The notes beneath the pieces were generated by a model. That model searched no databases. It was not told where the DNA came from and worked only from the letters and a program-made list of their open reading frames with translations. The translations under genes were made by a program, and so were the position numbers. 29,818 nucleotides of DNA, taken from IMG/VR virus record IMGVR_UViG_3300042881_003765, positions 1 through 29,818 of that record, one strand, 5' to 3'. This stretch comes from a virus. This document shows, in pieces, positions 8,101 to 13,081 of this stretch; position 1 is the stretch's first letter, and every line of letters starts with the position of its first letter.

Positions 8101-8663
8101 AATGCCGTAAAGTAACAAGTGCCTGTAACTCTGAAAATAGATGTAGGATCTACGTTATCATTCAGTGGATCAGGCACATACATTGGCCTTAGTTTAGTTT
8201 TCCTAAGATCCAAACCAACAATAGAAGTACCTCTAGGTAGAACTACACCACCTTCCGTAGAGTTGTATTTGTGTAAATCGTTATCTTCATCAAAGATATC
8301 GAAATTAGAGTTTAAGGTAAATTCCGATAATGTAGCGCCAGATGTGGTCCAAGACCCGTTTAAATATCTTTTAAATTCTGCAGTGCCACTCTGATTTGTA
8401 ATTGAATGTCCAGGTCTATTATCAATATAGTGAACACCTGGATAAACTAGAATAGTTGTTGTATCAATTTTATCGTTATTTCTTCCTACCAGATATGAAA
8501 ATCTTGCTGCCTCTAAAACAGCTCTTTGGATAGTTCTAAATGGTCTCGTTAATGAGTTACCTCTATTTTCAATACTGTCAGTAGCGTCAAAATCAGAAGG
8601 GTTAACATATAGGATATTACCCTCAGCATTTTTTAGGAAATTCTCTAATCTACTTAGCGGCAT
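2121..8663 (-). CDS. Giant tail-fibre-type protein with S74 chaperone
   Basis: A 2180-residue virion protein. The N-terminus (residues 1 to about 100) reads MPLSRLENFLKNAEGNILYV followed by a pectin-lyase-like segment (RPFRTIQRAVLEAARFSY, TTILVYPGVHYI) typical of cyanophage tail structural proteins. The middle is beta-rich and repetitive, with modules of the pattern HNL...GD.V.I...YNG.F.V and two GxGY-type units (LTNPGSGY, IVDPGSVY). Residues of roughly 1650-2000 hold repeated N-x-G-I-[IV]-T units. The C-terminal 97 residues are an endosialidase-type intramolecular chaperone (peptidase S74): SSDERIKTNIKTI, then GVIAQEIEKVLPDVV and a terminal coiled coil. The Ser-Asp pair at about 2085-2086 is the expected self-cleavage site, releasing the chaperone after trimer folding. 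It has TAGGAAA ahead of its ATG. Which host structure it binds cannot be told. Confidence 0.9.
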   Translation of the reverse strand: MPLSRLENFLKNAEGNILYVNPSDFDATDSIENRGNSLTRPFRTIQRAVLEAARFSYLVGRNNDKIDTTTILVYPGVHYIDNRPGHSITNQSGTAEFKRYLNGSWTTSGATLSEFTLNSNFDIFDEDNDLHKYNSTEGGVVLPRGTSIVGLDLRKTKLRPMYVPDPLNDNVDPTSIFRVTGTCYFTAFSIFDADPQRACYKDSTGRKVVPNYSHHKLTCFEYADGINQVKLGSEHTGLTDLEMYYYKVSYAYGDTSGRGIPNYPVNNTSDFEPSIDEYRIVGDLRADPIGITSIKSGNGIVPSTTITVTTSAPHNLFKDTPVLITGITTSVDEYNGSFLVSDVISATEFKYVAPATPVIALPTSGQILNARTIVESDSVSSASPYIFSCTLRSVYGMNGLHADGSKATGFKSMLTAQFTGISLQKDDNAFLLYDSETGIYNENLTVDDADKPLHTNSRAIYRPGWENFHMKCSNNSILQCVSIFAIGFARHFVAESGGDQSITNSNSNFGAVSLEAVGFRPESFDRDDVGYITHVIPPRELIFRETNVTWLPLDVNKIISAGNTARLYISGYDSADIAPPSQIDSYRIGAKENEELYLSVIIGSQQNNFKAPILMQVPSGIGTSSKKVYTVGRNSGINSITSNILTLQSNHQFFNGEKVRVLSDNGDLPENLSPDKIYYVSTSGLSANQIRLSSTLNDANSGNTISGISNGGGRLEVISYVSDKRPGDAGHPIQYDSTISNWYIQSTPVTVFNTVYTGIVGIGSTTLGNQTGSTFITRRIDNRGLDDRIYKFRYVIPKEFVDARPPTDGFVLQESKSVGISSVSYLTSALTDVTQLRNPKIIKTITYSSGSAFVKTELPHNLVIGDTVKISNVVSSAQTVASYNGSFEVISVTNSKEFSVGGFDASPGTFLNQTNQRSTQQQIEALPTIQKEKSRESIYIYRSQEVKPFIPGAGGQDGIYNIIALSGSIRPNSNVGFGLSNTNFNQDVRNLYPQIDRDNYNSDPLPTLSYAELYPAGIVRTSDKKNSLTKEALNYFFDNSRVGYAITGAVITGSGNTTITLYTDIDHNLNSIRSLTLTNPGSGYNNNAGVTSTIYSAELINNFITGKNATAKVTISVGNTISSVEIVDPGSVYGIGNTMIISADPAGAPSSYAVVQVASINNNIGDSIELSGFMEPLMNGTFKIIDVPSTKSIAVIREGGLPSATYRTRNDEKIPIAYLSAKEVGVSSIRFNGTVGITTVICSEGHGLLPGNTFTFVGVGNTYFSKKFVVNESLGITSFTFSSGITTIPQTWNQTGVTVHKSTLSANGRALGSGEENLGGRGNFLYAGITTTLSTPITSTDTSITLTSSDGFRKGDFISINSEIIRLSSDPAGNTFNVLRGQFSTVASVSGSGSIVRKIRVLPVEIRRPSILRASGHTFEYLGYGPGNYSTGLPVKQDRILSTDESLVSQAREQDGGTVVYTGMNDRGEFYTGASKVNGATGEEETVDAPVVSFFGDDLLTGSEKRNSGVFDDLVVKERITVEGGENSNQTSQFYGPVNFSQKVTSSADDGLETRDLYIKGLASQPKLLTVGISTPTDAKKTGDISFLANPDPAGYIGHVYADGDWRRWGMISQDKNRDYLKLDQIGIGQSVGVYNFSDALEVNGTVKVRNLYVGGAVTFAGAQAIGNASFDTVTVNNTTIFSGVGTNYTIRTTNANTIAQFQNIEVIGTAATFTNATVRFENSFNSVFSGVSTVAGTLVVGNLVSNSGVISATNMVVDSLNVNRLSVSTEASIQSGIITAIRTQYIGGGVGANLPSLACFNIGIVTSITGVACTITTISGTNAFISGIRANTSFATPLATINTGIITNLGSNVAGITSAYVVTGFTTTAVVTGWMGAPTGYINVGIVTTAQVNTLHGQNGQDLTAFVNTGIITNLSGNPSGATGGTLRYLNGQFGGSLQLNGTGSGQGIYANIGIVSAFGPGATNPSAGSMNINCGPSGDITARVITSTVATGTSPLVVTSTTEVANLNASRVGGRTLTGLLRGAVDVWQVSDDGKNRLYFGNNSTTYFGSQGGYQFRSSTDTTIFSIDNSGNVSATGEITASSDERIKTNIKTIENGLDKVTQLRGVEYDRIDIESHQIGVIAQEIEKVLPDVVHTDEKGMKSVAYGNLTAVLIEAIKELKGEISELRAEVNELKGTK
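2780..3270 (-). repeat. Degenerate N-x-G-I-[IV]-T repeats in the fibre gene
   Basis: Within the fibre coding sequence a short unit recurs: ANIGIVS, VNTGIITNL, INVGIVTT, INTGIITNL and FNIGIVTS, spaced about 25-45 residues apart. At the DNA level the plus strand shows recurring near-copies of GTAATAATACCAGTGTT-like stretches around 2925, 3000, 3125 and 3250. The regular spacing suggests repeated beta units of a fibre shaft and a place where recombination could change copy number. Confidence 0.6.
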
Positions 8664-8683
8664 CTTGGTTTCCTACAGTGACA

Positions 8684-8691
8684 AATTTATT
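8684..8691 (-). promoter_or_regulatory. Possible late promoter for the fibre gene (AATAAATT)
   Basis: The minus strand reads AATAAATT, one base from NATAAATA, 21 bases upstream of the fibre ATG. Because a terminator at 8711-8739 shuts off upstream transcription, the fibre gene needs its own start in this 48-base gap, and this is the best candidate. The same octamer precedes gp26. Confidence 0.45.
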
Positions 8692-8708
8692 CTTTTTATA
8701 TTTAGACA

Positions 8709-8739
8709 CTAAAAAACCTCCTCTTAATGAGGAGGTTTT
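8709..8739 (-). terminator. Intrinsic terminator between Mom-like gene and fibre gene
   Basis: A perfect 11-base stem, AAAACCTCCTC (8713-8723) with GAGGAGGTTTT (8729-8739), has the loop TTAAT. On the minus strand it is followed by T residues (TTTTTTAG counting the stem base). It closes the transcript carrying the small genes, tRNAs and Mom-like gene. Confidence 0.85.
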
Positions 8740-8794
8740 AAAGTTCACACGGAAGGGATTTGTCGCTGGTGTCTTAGTATCACCAGTTATAATA

Positions 8795-9406
8795 TTACCA
8801 CTGAACTTCCTTCCAGGCAAGCCTTTCTTTTAATTCCTTTTCGAAAACCATAAGATACCGATGTTTACGAGAGCGATTCCTCCACTCACCATCAGCATTC
8901 CTAATACTACCTCTAGAATGTTTGGTTCCATCAGAATAATAAAAGTCTTTTTTTGGATCAGTTAGACCGTAGTAAGTAAAATTACAAGCTCTGTATATAG
9001 TTCCAGTGTGGTGATCAGAGTCAGCGTAACTAAGAATAGCAGAAACTGTGGCATCTTTCCTAAACCTCTTAATGCAACGACTAACGAACCATGAAGTAAT
9101 ATTATATTCTTCTTTCTGAAGCACTGGGTCTATACATAAACGAGAAAGTTCAAATAAACCTTCTTGTTCATCTCTTTGGAGACCAAATGCACCTACAGCT
9201 ATTTCTGGTACTGGGAGACCAGTAAAAACGCAAGCGCCAAGACACCTGCCAATTCTAAGGGGACATTCCCATTCAGTATGTCTGAAAAGCCCATAATTAT
9301 ATCCAGATTTAAAGTCTTTTGATTCGTCTTTTAGATAGTGATGAGTATAAAGAAGATCTTTAATGTCATCCTTACCAACTCTATCTATGTAAAACTGACT
9401 TTTCAC
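8795..9406 (-). CDS. Mom-like DNA adenine modification protein
   Basis: A 203-residue protein matching the pattern of the phage Mu Mom family, GNAT-fold enzymes that convert adenine to N6-carbamoylmethyladenine and protect phage DNA from restriction. Visible family landmarks are RCLGACVFTG (54-63), ELSRLCI (86-92), the NITSWFVSRCIK helix (102-113), ILSYADSDHHTGTIYRA (124-140) and FTYYG (143-147), in the order seen in Mom proteins. The start is GTG at 9404-9406: an in-frame stop lies just upstream and no ATG is available. It is the last gene of an accessory transcript with tRNAs and is followed by a terminator. No Com-like translational activator is visible. Family placement is from motif recall, and substrate is inferred. 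Confidence 0.75.
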   Translation of the reverse strand: MKSQFYIDRVGKDDIKDLLYTHHYLKDESKDFKSGYNYGLFRHTEWECPLRIGRCLGACVFTGLPVPEIAVGAFGLQRDEQEGLFELSRLCIDPVLQKEEYNITSWFVSRCIKRFRKDATVSAILSYADSDHHTGTIYRACNFTYYGLTDPKKDFYYSDGTKHSRGSIRNADGEWRNRSRKHRYLMVFEKELKERLAWKEVQW

Positions 9407-9419
9407 TGAGTATAATTAC

Positions 9420-9584
9420 TTACTTTTGTTTTGAATTCACAATATATTCTACAGTATTTGCAACGTCATGCATAGCACCACGTAAATCTTTTTGGCCTCC
9501 AGCATGTTGATCCATTGTTTGTGGATCTGTTAGAGTCCATCTCCATTGATCCATTTCTTGATTGTGCCAGAGATTTATGATCAT
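9420..9584 (-). CDS. Conserved-looking 54-residue protein
   Basis: The minus strand encodes MIINLWHNQEMDQWRWTLTD and continues through a Gln/Asp/His-rich middle to a helical end (LRGAMHDVANTVEYIVNSKQK). I recall similar short proteins starting MIINLW in other T4-like cyanophages, with no function assigned. It begins 19 bases after the 3' end of the tRNA-Thr and its stop is 14 bases before the GTG of the Mom-like gene, so all are likely on one transcript. No Shine-Dalgarno is obvious. No membrane or metal motif. Confidence 0.7.
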   Translation of the reverse strand: MIINLWHNQEMDQWRWTLTDPQTMDQHAGGQKDLRGAMHDVANTVEYIVNSKQK

Positions 9585-9602
9585 GGATATTTTAATTACT
9601 CA

Positions 9603-9674
9603 AGCCCCCGACTGGATTTGAACCAGCGACCAACGGTTTACAAAACCGTTGCTCTACCACTGAGCTACAAGGGC
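9603..9674 (-). tRNA. tRNA-Thr (UGU)
   Basis: The minus strand folds as a cloverleaf: acceptor GCCCTTG with CGGGGGC, D arm GCTC/GAGC, anticodon stem ACGGT/ACCGT with loop TTTGTAA (anticodon TGT, reading ACA), and T arm with loop TTCAAAT. The 3' CCA is not encoded. There are two G-U pairs in the acceptor stem. Confidence 0.92.
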
Positions 9675-9678
9675 AACT

Positions 9679-9695
9679 AGTATACTATGTATACT
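9679..9695. repeat. Short inverted repeat between two tRNAs
   Basis: AGTATAC-TAT-GTATACT forms a perfect seven-base inverted repeat with a three-base loop in the 23-base spacer between tRNA-Thr and tRNA-Leu. It could be a small hairpin in the precursor RNA that guides processing; there is no T run, so it is not a terminator. Confidence 0.5.
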
Positions 9696-9697
9696 GA

Positions 9698-9782
9698 TAG
9701 GAGCGGGGGGAGTCGAACCCCCACGGATTATACATCCAGCGGATTTTAAGTCCGATACGGCTACCAATTACGTCACGCTCCC
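9698..9782 (-). tRNA. tRNA-Leu (UAA)
   Basis: An 85-base class II tRNA on the minus strand. Acceptor GGGAGCG pairs with CGCTCCT (one G-U), the anticodon loop is CTTAAAA (anticodon TAA, reading UUA), there is a long variable arm after the anticodon stem, and the T arm is GGGGG-TTCGACT-CCCCC. The 3' CCA is not encoded. Confidence 0.92.
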
Positions 9783-9787
9783 TTAGG

Positions 9788-9859
9788 TAGGACTGTGGAG
9801 AATTGAACTCCATTCACACCGTTATAAGCAGTGGGCCTTAACCAATAGGCGACAGTCCC
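9788..9859 (-). tRNA. tRNA-Ile (UAU)
   Basis: A 72-base cloverleaf on the minus strand: acceptor GGGACTG with CAGTCCT, anticodon stem CACTG/CGGTG with loop CTTATAA (anticodon TAT, reading AUA), and a T arm with loop TTCAATT. Bacteria normally read AUA with a lysidine-modified CAU tRNA, so a UAU anticodon is a phage-style solution. Only five bases separate it from tRNA-Leu. CCA is not encoded. Confidence 0.9.
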
Positions 9860-9867
9860 ATGAGAAC

Positions 9868-10077
9868 CTACTCGATTTTGTAGGTTTTAGGATTATACTT
9901 CAAGTACTCAAAGAATGTCAACTTCATTTCTTTTTGAGTCATTCCACAGTGTTTTGCAGCAGCAGGTAAAGTCATCTTCGCATGAAATAATCCTTCATTA
10001 GCTTCACGAACATTTTCTGGAGTGGTTTTCACTGGATATTCATAAAGATTTTTGTAACTGATTTTGAGTGGATTCAT
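9868..10077 (-). CDS. Hypothetical 69-residue protein
   Basis: The product reads MNPLKISYKNLYEYPVKTTP at the start and ends YLKYNPKTYKIE. I chose the ATG at 10075-10077, one base after the stop of the upstream small gene; an in-frame ATG 33 bases earlier would overlap that gene. The middle, FHAKMTLPAAAKHCGMTQKE, has a Leu-Ala-Ala pattern then Gly and a second helix, which resembles a small helix-turn-helix (residues about 35-60). A DNA-binding role is only suggested by that pattern. It lies eight bases before the tRNA-Ile gene on the same transcript. Confidence 0.65.
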   Translation of the reverse strand: MNPLKISYKNLYEYPVKTTPENVREANEGLFHAKMTLPAAAKHCGMTQKEMKLTFFEYLKYNPKTYKIE

Positions 10078-10078
10078 A

Positions 10079-10228
10079 CTAGATTGGTACAATCTCCAGG
10101 TTTTGTACATTGAGTTCGGTCTTAACGTAAGACTCCCACCTCATTGCGTCTTCTATATTGTAGAATACCGCTTCGTGTTTGGCAAGGCCCTTTTTCTTGG
10201 GTTTAAGGTATTGGACCTTATACTTCAT
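10079..10228 (-). CDS. Hypothetical 49-residue protein
   Basis: The product begins MKYKVQYLKPKKKGLAKHEA and includes YNIEDAMRWESYVKTE. The start at 10226-10228 is preferred over an in-frame ATG 45 bases upstream because GAGGTGG lies about seven bases before it on the minus strand. It overlaps the end of the preceding 58-residue gene by 11 bases and is followed one base later by the next small gene, indicating coupled translation. Basic N-terminus, acidic middle; function not recognised. Confidence 0.6.
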   Translation of the reverse strand: MKYKVQYLKPKKKGLAKHEAVFYNIEDAMRWESYVKTELNVQNLEIVPI

Positions 10229-10394
10229 CTGCAACCACCTCACCACGCAGTTCTGCAAGTTTTGCAGTTGCAAGACATTCTACCATAGTCCAATAGAGTT
10301 CACCACTCATCGGAAAATATTCATCAACAAAGTGGGATGCACAATCTTCTTGAAATTCACGAAGTTCTTGCAGTGTTTCACGATCAACTTGCAT
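10218..10394 (-). CDS. Hypothetical 58-residue acidic protein
   Basis: The minus strand encodes MQVDRETLQELREFQEDCAS, then HFVDEYFPMSGELYWTMVEC, and ends LAELRGEVVADEV. The protein is acidic and mostly helical. It is the first gene behind a near-consensus sigma70-like promoter whose -10 box ends 27 bases upstream of the ATG, and its 3' end overlaps the next gene by 11 bases. The ATG at 10392-10394 is the first start codon in this frame after the promoter; no good Shine-Dalgarno is seen. Function unknown. Early-expressed small acidic phage proteins often bind host factors, but nothing here proves that. Confidence 0.65.
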   Translation of the reverse strand: MQVDRETLQELREFQEDCASHFVDEYFPMSGELYWTMVECLATAKLAELRGEVVADEV

Positions 10395-10420
10395 GTAAGG
10401 GTGGTTGAGAGAACACTGCC

Positions 10421-10449
10421 ATCATATCAAGAAGTGAAGGGGGTGTCAA
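10421..10449 (-). promoter_or_regulatory. Strong sigma70-like promoter, extended -10
   Basis: On the minus strand: TTGACA (10444-10449), a 17-base spacer and TATGAT (10421-10426), with TGA just before the -10. This is near the bacterial consensus and has the same build as the promoter at 1527-1555. It drives the unit of three small genes, three tRNAs, the 54-residue gene and the Mom-like gene, up to the terminator at 8709-8739. Confidence 0.85.
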
Positions 10450-10468
10450 CGGGGTCTGTGACAGTTCT

Positions 10469-12136
10469 TCAACTGGTTGGAACCCCTACCGTACTACTTG
10501 TGTACTTATTCTTGTTTATATTTGTTGTTGGTTCATATGCAGATAGATCTATTGATTCCAAACTGGCAATTTGATTAGTTATTCTGACTATTTCTGCATC
10601 ACAAGCAGCTCTTCCCTGTAAAAGAATAAATGCTTGACCTTCTAAGTTATCTCTAAGTTTTCTTAAAGAATTGGATGCAGCGAGAGTTTCATCTATACTA
10701 ACTTGATACCTTGAAAGAAGTGTATTTCTAGTGGATTCTGCATTAGATATTGTAGAGTCCCTTGCACCACAACCAGAGAAAGATGGATTATTGGAACTAG
10801 TTGCAGTATATCCGATTCCATACCTAGGCGGAACTGTAGATCCAGATGATACTACCACAGTAGTTCCTTCTGGAGCATATGAACTACTTTGAGAAAGTAA
10901 TGCTCCCTCTGTATCATATGTATATGTTATGACTATAGGCCATTGAGTATTACCCTCATACCAATCTTCAAATCCACCTCCACATGCAGGTTCAGGATCA
11001 TAATCACCGAGAACTTCTCTCCATTGAAATGGTCCAGGTGGTGAAGTATTGGGATTGGCAACTCTAACTACGGTATGTCCATATCCAACTGTACTGGCAT
11101 TCATTATCCCTACAGTGACTGGATCTATAGGATTATTTGAGGGATCAAATTCATCCAATACTGACTGTGTAGTTCTAATGACAGTGAAATTAGTGGTTTC
11201 TACAGCAACATCGCAAGTTGTACTGAGGAAATAAGAGGAATATGAACTCGTAACTCCCACTGCAAAATTAATACTTGTTGCAGCTAAAGCTGGGGAACTT
11301 ACAATTAAAGCCGGAACTGTAACTGATGTGGTAATAAAACCACCAAAATCAAAATCAAATAATTCGATTTCAAATGGAGTTGTACTAATAGCTACTACGG
11401 TAGTTCCTGGAGATAAAACACTAGTACCGATAATGCCATTACCCTCAGAAATTCCTCCTGTGGATCCAATTCCTGTAGCAGCAATAACAGTAGATCCTAT
11501 TGTCGTTTGTCCACCAAACATTTGTGTGTCGATAACTATCGTAGTCTGACCAAAACCAACAATAGTTGGAAGGTCATCTACACCAAATGCTGTTGGATTT
11601 TCTAGATCATCTGTAATAATATCTCCAAGTAATATTCCTGCTGTTCCAGCAAGACCAGTTTGGACAATTGCTATTTCAGTACTTCCGACACTAATGGTCC
11701 CAAAAAATTCAGAAACAATATTAGAACCATAGTCCTGATTCTTTGGTCTCCTATAATATTTTATTGCTGTTTTACCATACTGTTGATAATTTGCTTTATT
11801 TTTTTGAACTTGATATGTTGTGTTGATTTGTTGCGTACCAAATCCATATTTTGTCGGAAGTCCGATTTTGGTTTGTCCAGTTACTACCCAAGCTAAATCA
11901 CTTTTACATCCTGCGGTAACTCTGGCCTCATAAGCAGTTGCAACTGAAGTATTCGCGGTATTAATTTCGGATAACATACCAAAAAGGGATCTATCCATAT
12001 TTTCAATAACAGCATCATAACGATCTATTCTTACATCATATAATGCAAGTTGATCCATCAATTGTTCTCTTTCTTTCTTTTTGAACTCAAGTTCTTCTTT
12101 TAATTCTGCAATAAAAACAGTAGATATACCAGCCAT
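10469..12136 (-). CDS. Virion structural protein with coiled-coil ends
   Basis: A 555-residue protein. Residues 1-65 form a charged coiled coil (ELKEELEFKKKEREQLMDQL), and residues about 465-540 form a second (LRKLRDNLEGQAFILLQGRA, IVRITNQIASLES). Between them is a long beta-rich, Gly/Thr/Ser/Ile-rich region with repeated short blocks such as GQTTI and GTTVV, and a Cys-containing insert (PEPACGGGFEDWYEG). The composition matches that of tail or neck structural proteins of T4-like cyanophages, and its place at the end of the baseplate block supports a virion role. I cannot name a T4 counterpart. A CATAAATA late-type box lies 38 bases upstream of the ATG. Confidence 0.75.
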   Translation of the reverse strand: MAGISTVFIAELKEELEFKKKEREQLMDQLALYDVRIDRYDAVIENMDRSLFGMLSEINTANTSVATAYEARVTAGCKSDLAWVVTGQTKIGLPTKYGFGTQQINTTYQVQKNKANYQQYGKTAIKYYRRPKNQDYGSNIVSEFFGTISVGSTEIAIVQTGLAGTAGILLGDIITDDLENPTAFGVDDLPTIVGFGQTTIVIDTQMFGGQTTIGSTVIAATGIGSTGGISEGNGIIGTSVLSPGTTVVAISTTPFEIELFDFDFGGFITTSVTVPALIVSSPALAATSINFAVGVTSSYSSYFLSTTCDVAVETTNFTVIRTTQSVLDEFDPSNNPIDPVTVGIMNASTVGYGHTVVRVANPNTSPPGPFQWREVLGDYDPEPACGGGFEDWYEGNTQWPIVITYTYDTEGALLSQSSSYAPEGTTVVVSSGSTVPPRYGIGYTATSSNNPSFSGCGARDSTISNAESTRNTLLSRYQVSIDETLAASNSLRKLRDNLEGQAFILLQGRAACDAEIVRITNQIASLESIDLSAYEPTTNINKNKYTSSTVGVPTS

Positions 12137-12173
12137 AATTAGTTAATACTACGATCAAAAGTAATGGTAATTT

Positions 12174-12181
12174 TATTTATG
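12174..12181 (-). promoter_or_regulatory. Possible late promoter (CATAAATA)
   Basis: The minus strand reads CATAAATA, fitting NATAAATA, 38 bases before the ATG at 12136. It overlaps the stop codon region of the upstream gene and sits in the only sizeable gap (40 bases) of this part of the block. Confidence 0.55.
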
Positions 12182-13076
12182 GGAATATTCCAGGGCTGAA
12201 CCAGAATCTATATTCTTTATTATCTCCTGGATAATCGTTATATGACAAACCTTTATATTCTACAATATTTTTGGGAGTATCTTTTCTTTCCGCAAATACT
12301 TTATAATAACAATGAATTTCATTATTTGAATCATTTGAAACTATAATTTTAGTTCCACACTCGGAAAGATTATAAAACAACTTTTGATGATGTTCTATTG
12401 GAGTTAGTATTGCGTGAATTGTTTCTGTATGAACTAAACCAGTCCAATAATCTGGTAATTCTATGATGTTATTATCTTTAAGAATACCTTTAACAACAAC
12501 ATCTGCTGTTGCACCTTCTGTACAAACATAACGAACCCTCCATCCCTTTTTTATGGGATTTTCAATATCAAAGTTTTTAGATCCAAGAGGTTTTTTTGAT
12601 TGGACAGCAGCTTGAAACATGGCGTTCATGGCTTTTGTTGTTGCCATATTTCCTTGCCATACTGCTGCATTAAATAGTGGAGTTTCTTTGAATGCTTGAG
12701 CGTAATATGGACCAGCAGTACTTTGTGCAGCTGCCTTTGCACTGAATCCCGTTGTTGCGGAAAATGCCATTTTGATATCGGCACCAGTCTTATTGGTGTA
12801 CCCAAAAATATTGGCAAAACCAGATCTATTGAATATACCGATTTGATTATTAATTGCAGGAATATTAGATATACCAATAACCTGTAAAGAAATGGGATTT
12901 AATCCAGGACCAATCATACAATTAGCTGTAGGAAATGGTGGACCGCCAGCACCAATCCATGCAGGTCCGTTCAGAACAGTTGTTCCTGGTATTGCTGGAA
13001 CAGCAGGTAAGAATGAATAATCTAATGGACCTACTGTTAGTTTATCGCCAATATATTTTACGGGTTCTGCAGGCAT
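12177..13076 (-). CDS. Structural protein, paralogue 2 of a tandem pair
   Basis: A 299-residue protein closely related to the next gene upstream. Both begin MPAEPVKYIGDKL and share VGPLDYSFLPAVPAIPGT, NGPxWIGAGGP, and a C-terminal domain of the type seen at the ends of phage fibre and virion proteins (FDIENPIKKGWRVRYVCTEG, then IIELPDYWTGLV and a final PGDN segment). The Ala-rich middle (about 95-165) and the last ten residues differ most. It starts six bases after the stop of its paralogue, with no clear Shine-Dalgarno, so reinitiation is likely. The shared C-terminal domain suggests a surface-exposed virion part. No T4 homologue is evident. Confidence 0.75.
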   Translation of the reverse strand: MPAEPVKYIGDKLTVGPLDYSFLPAVPAIPGTTVLNGPAWIGAGGPPFPTANCMIGPGLNPISLQVIGISNIPAINNQIGIFNRSGFANIFGYTNKTGADIKMAFSATTGFSAKAAAQSTAGPYYAQAFKETPLFNAAVWQGNMATTKAMNAMFQAAVQSKKPLGSKNFDIENPIKKGWRVRYVCTEGATADVVVKGILKDNNIIELPDYWTGLVHTETIHAILTPIEHHQKLFYNLSECGTKIIVSNDSNNEIHCYYKVFAERKDTPKNIVEYKGLSYNDYPGDNKEYRFWFSPGIFP

Positions 13077-13081
13077 AATAA

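Noticed and set aside
9679-9695. Inverted repeat between tRNAs as a terminator
   Set aside because: The stem is AT-rich and lacks a following T run, and downstream genes have no promoter of their own.
9868-10110. Longer form of the 69-residue gene starting at 10110
   Set aside because: It would overlap the upstream mini-gene by 32 bases, while the ATG at 10077 follows its stop by one base.
10179-10574. Plus-strand open frame of 131 codons
   Set aside because: It crosses three minus-strand features, including the strong promoter at 10421-10449, and the minus-strand mini-genes have better starts and gene-to-gene fit.
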